From a virus, in IMG/VR virus record IMGVR_UViG_3300045051_000987, positions 49,553 through 113,552 of that record: 64,000 bases of DNA. One strand, given 5' to 3'. The notes beneath the pieces were generated by a model, which was given only the letters and a program-made list of their open reading frames with translations, had not been told where the DNA came from and searched no databases. How positions within the stretch are numbered: position 1 is the stretch's first letter; each line of letters starts with the position of its first letter. The position numbers and the translations under genes are program-made. Shown here piece by piece: positions 30,427 to 37,868 of the stretch.

Positions 30427-32064
30427 TCAGAAGGGGATGTCGTCGCCCTGATCACACCCGCAGTTGTCACACTTCACGACGGGCTTGCCATCCTCTTCGA
30501 CCTTGCGAAGCTTGCCCTTCGTCCCGCAGCCGATGCACTTCCGCTCGGTGATGTCGGCCACCTCCGCCTGCTCCTCGGCCGAGCGAGCCGAGGGACGCTG
30601 CGCGCCGCTCGAGGTCGGCTTCGCAGTCGTCGTCGGTGCCGGATCGGGCTCGACCACCTCGGGCCCGATCTCGTACTCCGTCCCGCACTTCGGGCACTTC
30701 GCGTCCGTGGGGAGGAGCATGTAGTCGCACGAGCCGCCGTCGGGCCCGTCGCACGGGATCCGCTCGGGCTCGGGCGGAGCCTTCGGCTTCGCCGGCTCCT
30801 CGGTCGCGACCTTCTTCCGACGCGGCTGAGGCCCGCTGCTCGTCGCAGGCGCCGCGCTCGACGTGCCGGGGCGCGTCGGTCCGCTCGTCGACGCTGCGGG
30901 GCGTGCAGCGCCACCGGGAGCCGCGCCGGGGCGCGTGACCTGCGTGCCCTCGGTGCGACCCTCGCCGCTCGGACGCGGCGAGCTGCTCGAGACGCGCGCA
31001 CCACCCGCGAGGATCGCGCCCGTGAGAAGCGACTTTCGGATGTCGCTGTCGGGCGAGAAGATCGCGTCGAGAGGGAGCTCGATCTGCGCCGCGGTCTCGA
31101 AGACCTGACGGATCTTGTCCATGTCGCCGTCGTTGACCTTCGTCATCGACGCGGTCTCGGGCGCCTCGACCTTCTCCCACGTGTCGCCCTCGGCCGGCTC
31201 GCCGCCGATCGCCTGCCAGATCTCGTCGGTGCACTGGTGCTTGTCCATCCGGAAGGCGTCGTAGCTGTTCATCGGGCTCGTCGCGCCGTCGATGTACTTC
31301 CACCGGATGCAGTAGGGGTGCTGGAACGGATCACCCTGCTCGCCACGCGACTCGATCTCGCGCTTGATCACCGCGCGCATCTTGTCGCCGAGGAGCTTCG
31401 TCTCGCGCGCGATCTTCGGACCCTCGCCCGGCTTCGCGTTGTTCACGACGACGAAGAGGTATTCGAGCTTCGTGTCGAGCGAGTGCCCTCGGTTCTTCTT
31501 GCCGCGCTTCACCTGACGCGAGGCCTCGCCGACCGTCCACGAGATCAGCTCGCCCTTGTTCTTGTGGTCGACCCACTCGAAGAGCACCTGATCGGGCTCG
31601 AGGATCTTCTTCTCGATCGCCCACCACAGATACTCGCGGAGGAGCAGGAACGGGTCGGTGATGATCAGCGGCTTGCCGAACTCGTCGCGCAGAGGCTTCG
31701 ACGTCTTCGGATCCTTGTTCACGATCTCCGACATCACGCCGGCCATCGCGCCGCCCTTCTCCTTGAAGAACTGGTTCGCGTTGATGTTCGGCTGATCGGG
31801 CGAGACGAAGCGCGGCCATGTAAGCTTCGGCACCTTGCGGCCCGTCTTCTCGCCGTCCTGGTTCTTCTCGTCGTACTCGACCTCGAGCGGGATCTGATGA
31901 CCGTTCACCGGGCGAATGCGCGACTCGGTGTGTAGCCAGATATCGATCTCGCCGACCTTCTTCCACTTGTCGAAGAACTGCCCACCACCACCGCGGAAGC
32001 TGTCCGGGTCGTGATCGAGAAAGTCCTGCAAGCCCAAGCCATCATCGTCGTCGTCGTACGCCAT
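30427..32064 (-). CDS. Putative single-stranded DNA-binding protein with zinc ribbons
   Basis: 545 aa. The N-terminal ~300 residues (FFDKWKKVGEIDIWLHTESR and on) resemble large phage ssDNA-binding proteins. A proline/alanine/serine-rich linker (~340-430) follows, then two zinc ribbons (CDGPDGGSCDY...CPKCG and CIGCG...CDNCGC). The very end is DDIPF, the protein-docking tail of SSB proteins. Two ribbons next to that tail are unusual. GGAGAGAAG precedes the ATG. The core assignment is by pattern and context with RecA and polymerase. Confidence 0.75.
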   Translation of the reverse strand: MAYDDDDDGLGLQDFLDHDPDSFRGGGGQFFDKWKKVGEIDIWLHTESRIRPVNGHQIPLEVEYDEKNQDGEKTGRKVPKLTWPRFVSPDQPNINANQFFKEKGGAMAGVMSEIVNKDPKTSKPLRDEFGKPLIITDPFLLLREYLWWAIEKKILEPDQVLFEWVDHKNKGELISWTVGEASRQVKRGKKNRGHSLDTKLEYLFVVVNNAKPGEGPKIARETKLLGDKMRAVIKREIESRGEQGDPFQHPYCIRWKYIDGATSPMNSYDAFRMDKHQCTDEIWQAIGGEPAEGDTWEKVEAPETASMTKVNDGDMDKIRQVFETAAQIELPLDAIFSPDSDIRKSLLTGAILAGGARVSSSSPRPSGEGRTEGTQVTRPGAAPGGAARPAASTSGPTRPGTSSAAPATSSGPQPRRKKVATEEPAKPKAPPEPERIPCDGPDGGSCDYMLLPTDAKCPKCGTEYEIGPEVVEPDPAPTTTAKPTSSGAQRPSARSAEEQAEVADITERKCIGCGTKGKLRKVEEDGKPVVKCDNCGCDQGDDIPF

Positions 32065-32165
32065 CGTCTTCTCTCCAACATCACCCCGCGCTCGGCGGAG
32101 CCATCGAGGGCCGTTCGGCCCGTGTACGTCGTAGACGGCCACAGGCACCGTCGACTGACGTCCGC

Positions 32166-32171
32166 ATCATG
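32166..32171 (-). promoter_or_regulatory. Class B promoter with ~100-nt leader
   Basis: GCGGCATGATGCGG. The first start downstream is the SSB-like ATG at 32064 with GGAGAGAAG. Confidence 0.45.
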
Positions 32172-32180
32172 CCGCGCGCG

Positions 32181-32858
32181 CTACCTCCCGCGAAGACCTT
32201 CGGCGAGGGTCCTCAGCGAGCTCGCACGACTCCTCCACGCGGTCGCGAGCTCCTCGACCACCGCGCGCGCGGCGTGGAACTCCTCGCTCCGACGCTCGAG
32301 ACTCCGCACCTCGTCGGGCCACGTCGCCATCACCGCGTCACGCACCTCCTCGAGCGTGGCCTTACCGAGCGACTTCGAGCCCGATGCCTGCGCGGCCGCG
32401 CGCTTCTCCGCTTCGATCTTCGATCGCGCCTCGGTGCGGAGCACCTCGAGCTTGAGCTGGATCTCTCGGTCGGCTTCCTGCTCCGCGAGCTTCGCCGCGC
32501 GCACGAGGATCGACGCCTCGAAGAACCGCCGATCGGCGACCTCGAGCGCTGACGCGATCTCCGCGTAGCTCGTGTGATCGCCGATCGCGAGCTGCGACTC
32601 GAGGCGCTCGAACGTCGTCTTCGGATCGACGTTGATCACGCGCTCGGTGATCGTGCTCCACGGGCCGAGGATCGGCGCCGAGAACGCGCTGCTCGGCGCG
32701 CCGTCGACGTCATCGGTCGGTTCGTGTTCACCCGGGTGAACAGGCTCACGCGCCTTCGGTGGCGGGAGCTCCATCCCCCCGCCCGCGTTCGGGTCGGGGA
32801 TCAGCTCCGCCGCTCGGGTCGCTGCTTCTGTCGTGCTCACCTTCTTGCGCCGTTCCAT
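32181..32858 (-). CDS. Hypothetical coiled-coil protein, 225 aa
   Basis: MERRKKVSTTEAATRAAELI; residues ~95-170 are a long charged helix (AAKLAEQEADREIQLKLEVL and on). Starts with AGGAGG and overlaps the polymerase 3' end by 113 nt. Carries the palindrome in frame (PVHPGEHEP, residues ~39-47). Position between polymerase and SSB suggests a replication or recombination role. Confidence 0.68.
   Translation of the reverse strand: MERRKKVSTTEAATRAAELIPDPNAGGGMELPPPKAREPVHPGEHEPTDDVDGAPSSAFSAPILGPWSTITERVINVDPKTTFERLESQLAIGDHTSYAEIASALEVADRRFFEASILVRAAKLAEQEADREIQLKLEVLRTEARSKIEAEKRAAAQASGSKSLGKATLEEVRDAVMATWPDEVRSLERRSEEFHAARAVVEELATAWRSRASSLRTLAEGLRGR
32724..32743. promoter_or_regulatory. Palindrome, copy 5
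   Basis: TGTTCACCCGGGTGAACA at 32725-32742, inside the 5' part of the coiled-coil gene, immediately beyond the polymerase stop. Confidence 0.88.
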
Positions 32859-35800
32859 CCTGCTCCTCCTTCGCGGGCTCTGCGTCCCGCAGCCGACCTA
32901 CACCGACCACGCGCTCGATCGCGAAGCGCGCGCGCTCACTGCGGGCCACGAGGCCCGCGTCTTCGTCGCGGATGTGGTTGTTGTTCACGCGATCGACGAT
33001 GCGGATCGTGAGCGGCGAGCGACCGGGGTACGCGACCACCGCGGCCTTGAGCGCCTCGACCATGCGCGCGAGCTTCGCCTCAGCGAAGTCGATCGGGAGG
33101 TCAGGGAGGTACGCCGTCGCGACGAGCCCGAGCTCGAGCGGGGGAGGCTTGCGCGGCGCGCGCGGCTTCTTCGGCTTGGCGGGCTTCTGCGCCGGTGCCG
33201 GGCTCACGGTGGGCGTCGAGGCCTCGACGGGCGCTGAGGGCAACGTCGGCGCGGGGCGCGGGGTCTCGAGGTGCGGGCTCGACTGCGGCTCGAAGCCGAA
33301 GAGCGGGAGGCCCTCCATCGCCTTCGCAGGGTCGCGCTTGCGCTCGACGCTCGCGATCTCCTTCTCGATCGCGGCCGCGAGCTTGCGACGGCTCGCCGCC
33401 GTCTCCTTCCACTTCTCGGTCGGGTAGACCGCATCGAGGAGGCGCGCAGTCGGTGGGAGGATCTTCTTGTCCCAGTAGTAGTCGCGATCGATGCGCTCGA
33501 GCGCGCCGGGGTCGTACGCCGGCACACCGATGAGCTTGCCGTCGTCATCCTCGTCGTCTTCGGGTCGACCGGCGATCAAGTACTCGATGCGCGTGCCCTC
33601 GGTGACCTGCACGCCGCGCTCGACGAGGATCTTCGCCACGCGCACGTGCACGGGCTGCGATGCGATCTTCCGCTCGGCCCCGCACCGCGGACAGAGCTTC
33701 GACGTCTCCTCGTCGTAGTGCGTGCTCCCGAACTCGTAGCCGCACGACTTCATCCCCTTCTTCGTCTTCGTGCCCGGCGTCTGGATCTTGTTCGTGCACC
33801 GCGGGGACGTGAAGCGCGTTGCGTACTCGCCGAGGTTCTTCACCGACTGCGAGAGCACGATCTCCTCGATCGTGAGCGGAGCTTCGAGGATGCGTGCACG
33901 CCACCGCGCCACGAGCTCGTGGAAGACGTCGGCGCTCGGGGGAGGACGATCGATGTCGAGGAGCAGCTCGATCACCTCGTGCTGCATGTCGCGCGCGAGC
34001 TTGAGCGCGTCGCCGCGCTTGTACTCGAGCCCCTTCACCTCGGGCTTGAGGTCGGCCTTCGCGACCTTGCCCTTCTTCATCGCGAAGCGCGCCGCATAGC
34101 GCTTCTTCCCGACGAGCACGAGACGCCGGAAGCTCTTCTCGAAGTCGAGCTTCACCCGGCTCTCGAGGCACCCCATGCGCGCGAGCAGTGGAGGCCAGCT
34201 CTCGTTCAGCGAGGCGACGATGTTGCCGAAGAGCTTCATCTCCTCCGCGACGCGCTCAGGATCGCGCACGGCCGGCGAGCTCTTCGCCATCGCGAAGACC
34301 GAGTCGGTGTCGCCGTAGATCGCCTCGAGCTCTCCCGTCGCTTCGACGGTCGCCATCACGTGTCGAAGGAGCCACTGACCCGTGAGCGTCACGCCTCCCG
34401 CGACGGCTGGCTCGAAGAAGCGCGTGAACGACGATCCGACGATGCCGTAGAACGAATTCGCGATGATCTTGTACGCCGCCGAGAGGCGCTCGTACTTGCT
34501 CCGCTCGGTCGATCCGAGCTCCGCCGCCTCGGCCTTCTTCGTGTACTCCGCGCGGTTCGCTACGAGCGTGTCGAGCGCCTCCGCGAAGATGCCGCGCCGA
34601 TCAGTGCGGAAAAACGTCTCGCGCTCCTTCATCGGGAGCTTCGCCATCGGCACACCCTCGGCCTGTAGGCGCTTCACGTGGAACGGGGGCACGTACGTCT
34701 CGAGGCTCATGTTCCACGAGCGCATGATCGACGGGTACATGCCCGCGAAGTCGCACACGTGAACGTCGTCGAGCGCGCCCGTGCGCTTCGGCTCGAGCAC
34801 GAAGGCGCCGTCGTACTGCTCCGGCTCGGGGCCGTCGTCGTAGGTCTTCGTCGGCCATCGGTAGCCGCGCGCCGCGCCGAGCGCGAGGAGGTAGCCGTCG
34901 CCCTGCTGAGCTGCGCCGAGTGACCTCGAGTCGGGGAAGCAGCGCGTCACCTGACACACCGCGATGTGCAGCGCGACGAAGCCCGTCTTCGCCTCGATCT
35001 TCGCCATGAGAAGCGTGTCGTCTTCGTTGTACGAGAGGAGCTTCGCGCGCTGCTCGCCTCCCGCGGCCCACGCCTCCCACGTGTGAGCGCTGTCGAAGTC
35101 GGTCTTCCCCTCGCCGACGACGAACTGACCGATCGCGTTCAGGCTGAACGAGCTCCGCTCCTCGCCGCTCTCGTGGGCCTGGTTGTACTTCTTGAAGGCC
35201 TCCATGTGATCGAGCCAGCACCACCGATTCCAGATCGGGAGACGCCCGTTCTCGAGCTTCACGCGGAGCTTGTTCATCCGCATCTCGAGGCACGGGAAGT
35301 CGAAGGCGTCGCCGTTCCACGAGAGCACGAGGTCGAAGCCGTGGAGCTGCTCGAAGAGCTCACGGATCAGCTCGCGCTCGGACGCGTCGGTGTCCTCTGC
35401 GAGGATCGCGCTCGCGACCTTCTTCACCGAGCCGTCGACGAGCGTCGCGAGGCACCACGAGAGGATCCGAGCCTTGCCCGAGGTCATGTCGTCGAAGCGC
35501 TTGCGCGAGTCGACCTCGAGATCGAGGTAGACGCTGCGCGGCGTCCCGATCGAGATCATCGGCATGTCGGAGAGGAAGCGACGCAGCGGCCCGACGTCGC
35601 CCTCGAAGATCCCGCCCTGGTAGAGCTTCGTGTCGTCCTCCTCGAAGAGGACATCCATCTTCCTCGCCTTGATCGCTTCGACGATGCGCTCGTTCACCGC
35701 CTTGCGCGCGAAGCGGTTCTTGAAGTCGACGCGCGTGTAGCCGTTCACCGCATCGTGCTCGACGCGCACGACATCGCGAGAGCGCGAGAGCGCCTGTCGA

Positions 35801-35931
35801 TCGCGCTCATCCATCCCGCGGAAGAACGACGTCCAACGAGCGGGGAAGCGGCGCGCAGACACGTGATCGCCATCGCGCTCGACGAGGAACACGTGCTCGT
35901 CGTCAGACCAGCCGGAAACGATCTCGGACAT
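32746..35931 (-). CDS. Family B DNA polymerase with zinc insert and C-terminal extension
   Basis: 1061 aa. Exonuclease motifs YLDLEVDS (D137, E139), SWNGDAFDFP and SYNEDDTLLM, and polymerase motifs DFAGMYPSIMRSWNMS (A), YKIIANSFYGIVGS (B) and IYGDTDSVF (C), plus KKRYAA, are intact, so proofreading and synthesis are expected. A four-cysteine insert (CTNK...CGYEF...CPRCG) follows the palm. The last ~150 residues, after a PAPAQKPAKPKKPRAP linker, form an extra domain (IVDRVNNNHIRDEDAG) I cannot place. ATG 6 nt after CATGAT. Confidence 0.95.
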   Translation of the reverse strand: MSEIVSGWSDDEHVFLVERDGDHVSARRFPARWTSFFRGMDERDRQALSRSRDVVRVEHDAVNGYTRVDFKNRFARKAVNERIVEAIKARKMDVLFEEDDTKLYQGGIFEGDVGPLRRFLSDMPMISIGTPRSVYLDLEVDSRKRFDDMTSGKARILSWCLATLVDGSVKKVASAILAEDTDASERELIRELFEQLHGFDLVLSWNGDAFDFPCLEMRMNKLRVKLENGRLPIWNRWCWLDHMEAFKKYNQAHESGEERSSFSLNAIGQFVVGEGKTDFDSAHTWEAWAAGGEQRAKLLSYNEDDTLLMAKIEAKTGFVALHIAVCQVTRCFPDSRSLGAAQQGDGYLLALGAARGYRWPTKTYDDGPEPEQYDGAFVLEPKRTGALDDVHVCDFAGMYPSIMRSWNMSLETYVPPFHVKRLQAEGVPMAKLPMKERETFFRTDRRGIFAEALDTLVANRAEYTKKAEAAELGSTERSKYERLSAAYKIIANSFYGIVGSSFTRFFEPAVAGGVTLTGQWLLRHVMATVEATGELEAIYGDTDSVFAMAKSSPAVRDPERVAEEMKLFGNIVASLNESWPPLLARMGCLESRVKLDFEKSFRRLVLVGKKRYAARFAMKKGKVAKADLKPEVKGLEYKRGDALKLARDMQHEVIELLLDIDRPPPSADVFHELVARWRARILEAPLTIEEIVLSQSVKNLGEYATRFTSPRCTNKIQTPGTKTKKGMKSCGYEFGSTHYDEETSKLCPRCGAERKIASQPVHVRVAKILVERGVQVTEGTRIEYLIAGRPEDDEDDDGKLIGVPAYDPGALERIDRDYYWDKKILPPTARLLDAVYPTEKWKETAASRRKLAAAIEKEIASVERKRDPAKAMEGLPLFGFEPQSSPHLETPRPAPTLPSAPVEASTPTVSPAPAQKPAKPKKPRAPRKPPPLELGLVATAYLPDLPIDFAEAKLARMVEALKAAVVAYPGRSPLTIRIVDRVNNNHIRDEDAGLVARSERARFAIERVVGVGRLRDAEPAKEEQDGTAQEGEHDRSSDPSGGADPRPERGRGDGAPATEGA

Positions 35932-35937
35932 CGCGTC

Positions 35938-35943
35938 ATCATG
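35938..35943 (-). promoter_or_regulatory. Class B leaderless promoter -10 (CATGAT), polymerase
   Basis: GGCGGCATGATG with a 6-nt gap to the ATG at 35931. Confidence 0.62.
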
Positions 35944-35950
35944 CCGCCGG

Positions 35951-35984
35951 AACGACAACGGCCCCGAGCGCGAGCTCGAGGCCG
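35951..35984 (-). terminator. Intrinsic terminator before polymerase promoter
   Basis: CGGCCTCGAGC / GCTCGGGGCCG stem with a four-base loop, followed by TTGTCGTT. It separates the 37.2 kb gene from the polymerase unit. Confidence 0.65.
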
Positions 35985-36010
35985 AAGGCGTCAGGACGAT
36001 CCTTGTGGGT

Positions 36011-37207
36011 TCACTCGACGCGGATGAACGACACCGCGACGCCGACGATCGCGCCGTCCTTGTCGTGCTTGAGCGCGATGCGCTGCTTCACGTTCTCGCT
36101 GATGTGGAGCTCGGCATAGGCGTCGTCCTTGTGGGCCTGGATCGGACGACCCGACGCCGCGCTGCGCCACGCGATCACCTGAGGCTTCGATCCGACCTTC
36201 GCAAGGAGCGTGATCTCGTTGCCGCTCTTCTTCGGCGCCGCGGTCTTGTCCTTCGCGCTCGAGCTCGGCGCCTTCGGCTTCGTTCGCCCGTTGCCCGACT
36301 CGTTCGCCTCCGCGCGGTGGCGCTCGATCTCCTTCGTCGACGCACCCGCGGCCGCCGCGTTCAGCGCGTCCGTGCGCGCCTCGGAGTCGGTGATGCCCGA
36401 GATCAGCGCGAGCTTCTTCGAGCCGATCTTCTCGAACGTCGCGCGATCGAACTGCTTCACGATGTCGATCAGCCGGTAGGCGAGCGTGCGGCCGATGTCG
36501 AGCTCCTTCTCGACGAAGGTCTTGAAGCTGTCGTGCCCGTTCGCCTTCCACCGACTGTCCTTGTAGATCTCGGTGAGCTCGAGGCCGAGGTCGAAGCTGT
36601 TCATCGCGAGGTTCGTCTTGAGCTCGTTGATCCGAGCGACCGACGCATCGAGCTTCTTCTTCGCCGCCTCGATGCCACCCGTCGACGCCGTAATCTCGGT
36701 CACGGGCTCGGGCTTCTTCGCACCCTTCGCCGGCTTCTCGGCCTTCGCCTTCGGCTGAGGAGGGGTCTCCTCGGTCTCCTCGGTCTTCGCAGTCGTAGTC
36801 GCGGCCGCTTCCGCAGCCTCCGCCGCGCCCGTCTCGTCGGAGGGCGTGCCCTCGTCACCGCAGAAGGGGCAGAAGTCGGTGTCTTCGGTCGAGACCTCGC
36901 CGCAGACGTTCTCGCACTTGATCATCGAGTCTTCGCTCATGCCCTCGAGCCGCTTGCCGAGCTCCTTGCGCACGAGCTCGAGGAGCTTCGACGTCGGCGC
37001 CTTCGCGTCGAACTTCACCTCGTACTTCTCGAGAGCGCGCGCGAGCGATTCGCGATTCGCGGGCGTCTTGCCGTCCGAGAGCATCACCACCTCGGCACCC
37101 TTGCCGCCCTCGATCACCGAGAGGTTGTTCGGGTTCGGCTTCTTCGCCGCTCCGCTCTTCTTCGCCACCACCGCCGGAGCCGCCGCCTGATTCTTCTTCG
37201 TCGCCAT
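36011..37207 (-). CDS. Putative DNA-binding protein, 398 aa, zinc ribbon and HTH
   Basis: N-terminus basic (MATKKNQAAAP...), then a CENVCG...CPFCG zinc ribbon near 100-120, an acidic linker, and at ~210-260 a helix-turn-helix-like stretch (SFKTFVEKELDIGRTLAYRL) of the kind seen in phage/plasmid replication or partition regulators. Basic linker and a small beta domain follow. AGCGGAGGAAGAG fixes the ATG at 37207 rather than 37240. Next to the sigma gene, so possibly a transcription co-factor. Confidence 0.62.
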   Translation of the reverse strand: MATKKNQAAAPAVVAKKSGAAKKPNPNNLSVIEGGKGAEVVMLSDGKTPANRESLARALEKYEVKFDAKAPTSKLLELVRKELGKRLEGMSEDSMIKCENVCGEVSTEDTDFCPFCGDEGTPSDETGAAEAAEAAATTTAKTEETEETPPQPKAKAEKPAKGAKKPEPVTEITASTGGIEAAKKKLDASVARINELKTNLAMNSFDLGLELTEIYKDSRWKANGHDSFKTFVEKELDIGRTLAYRLIDIVKQFDRATFEKIGSKKLALISGITDSEARTDALNAAAAGASTKEIERHRAEANESGNGRTKPKAPSSSAKDKTAAPKKSGNEITLLAKVGSKPQVIAWRSAASGRPIQAHKDDAYAELHISENVKQRIALKHDKDGAIVGVAVSFIRVE

Positions 37208-37236
37208 CTCTTCCTCCGCTGCTTCGATCGTGTTCT

Positions 37237-37866
37237 TCAACGCGCCTCTGAGGCGCTCGTCACTCTGCGGACCGCGGCGCCGACCATCCGGCGCGCGTGT
37301 CCTTCGGAATCCATGCGATACGTGAGCCGCGCGTCGAAGTCCGCGTAGATCGTCATCGCCGTCTCGTCGATGCTGCGCCCCTCGAGCACGAGCTCGACCG
37401 CGAGCCGCTCAAGGCCCTTGAGCTCGCTCACGAGGCGCGCAGCACGCTCGCGCATCTCAACGATCGTCTCGAGACTCACGCCCTCGGGCTCGATCGCTTC
37501 GAGCGCTTCCACGACGTCGACGGCGACCTGACGAGCAGGATCGCGACGGCGCGGGTCGGGGTAGCCGGCGACCTGACGAAGGCGCCGCTGACACGCACGA
37601 CCGAGCTGCGCGTCGACGTAGGGCACGAGCGCCGCGCGCTCCGGATCCCACGAGTCGACAGCGCGCCACAGCGCGACGAGCATCTCCTGGATCAGATCCT
37701 CAGCGTCGAGGCTCGTCTGCCCGCTCCACATCCACACGCGGAGGAACCGCTTCGCGCGGAGCTCGAGCGCGGGGCGGATGTCGCGCGTGAGCTGATCGAA
37801 GGTGAGGGTGCCCACCCGAAGCGCCTCGAGCGCGCTTCGGTGGGATGCGAGATTGCTCGGACGCAT
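37237..37866 (-). CDS. Phage sigma factor (sigma-70 family, ECF-like size)
   Basis: 209 aa. Residues ~50-98 (SLDAEDLIQEMLVALWRAVD, SWDPERAALVPYVDAQLGRA) match sigma region 2, which binds core polymerase and melts the -10. Residues ~145-170 (ELKGLERLAVELVLEGRSID) resemble the start of region 4. It would direct polymerase to one of the phage promoter classes; which one cannot be told from sequence. Start is 2 nt after the UvrD-type helicase stop. Confidence 0.78.
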   Translation of the reverse strand: MRPSNLASHRSALEALRVGTLTFDQLTRDIRPALELRAKRFLRVWMWSGQTSLDAEDLIQEMLVALWRAVDSWDPERAALVPYVDAQLGRACQRRLRQVAGYPDPRRRDPARQVAVDVVEALEAIEPEGVSLETIVEMRERAARLVSELKGLERLAVELVLEGRSIDETAMTIYADFDARLTYRMDSEGHARRMVGAAVRRVTSASEAR

Positions 37867-37868
37867 GA

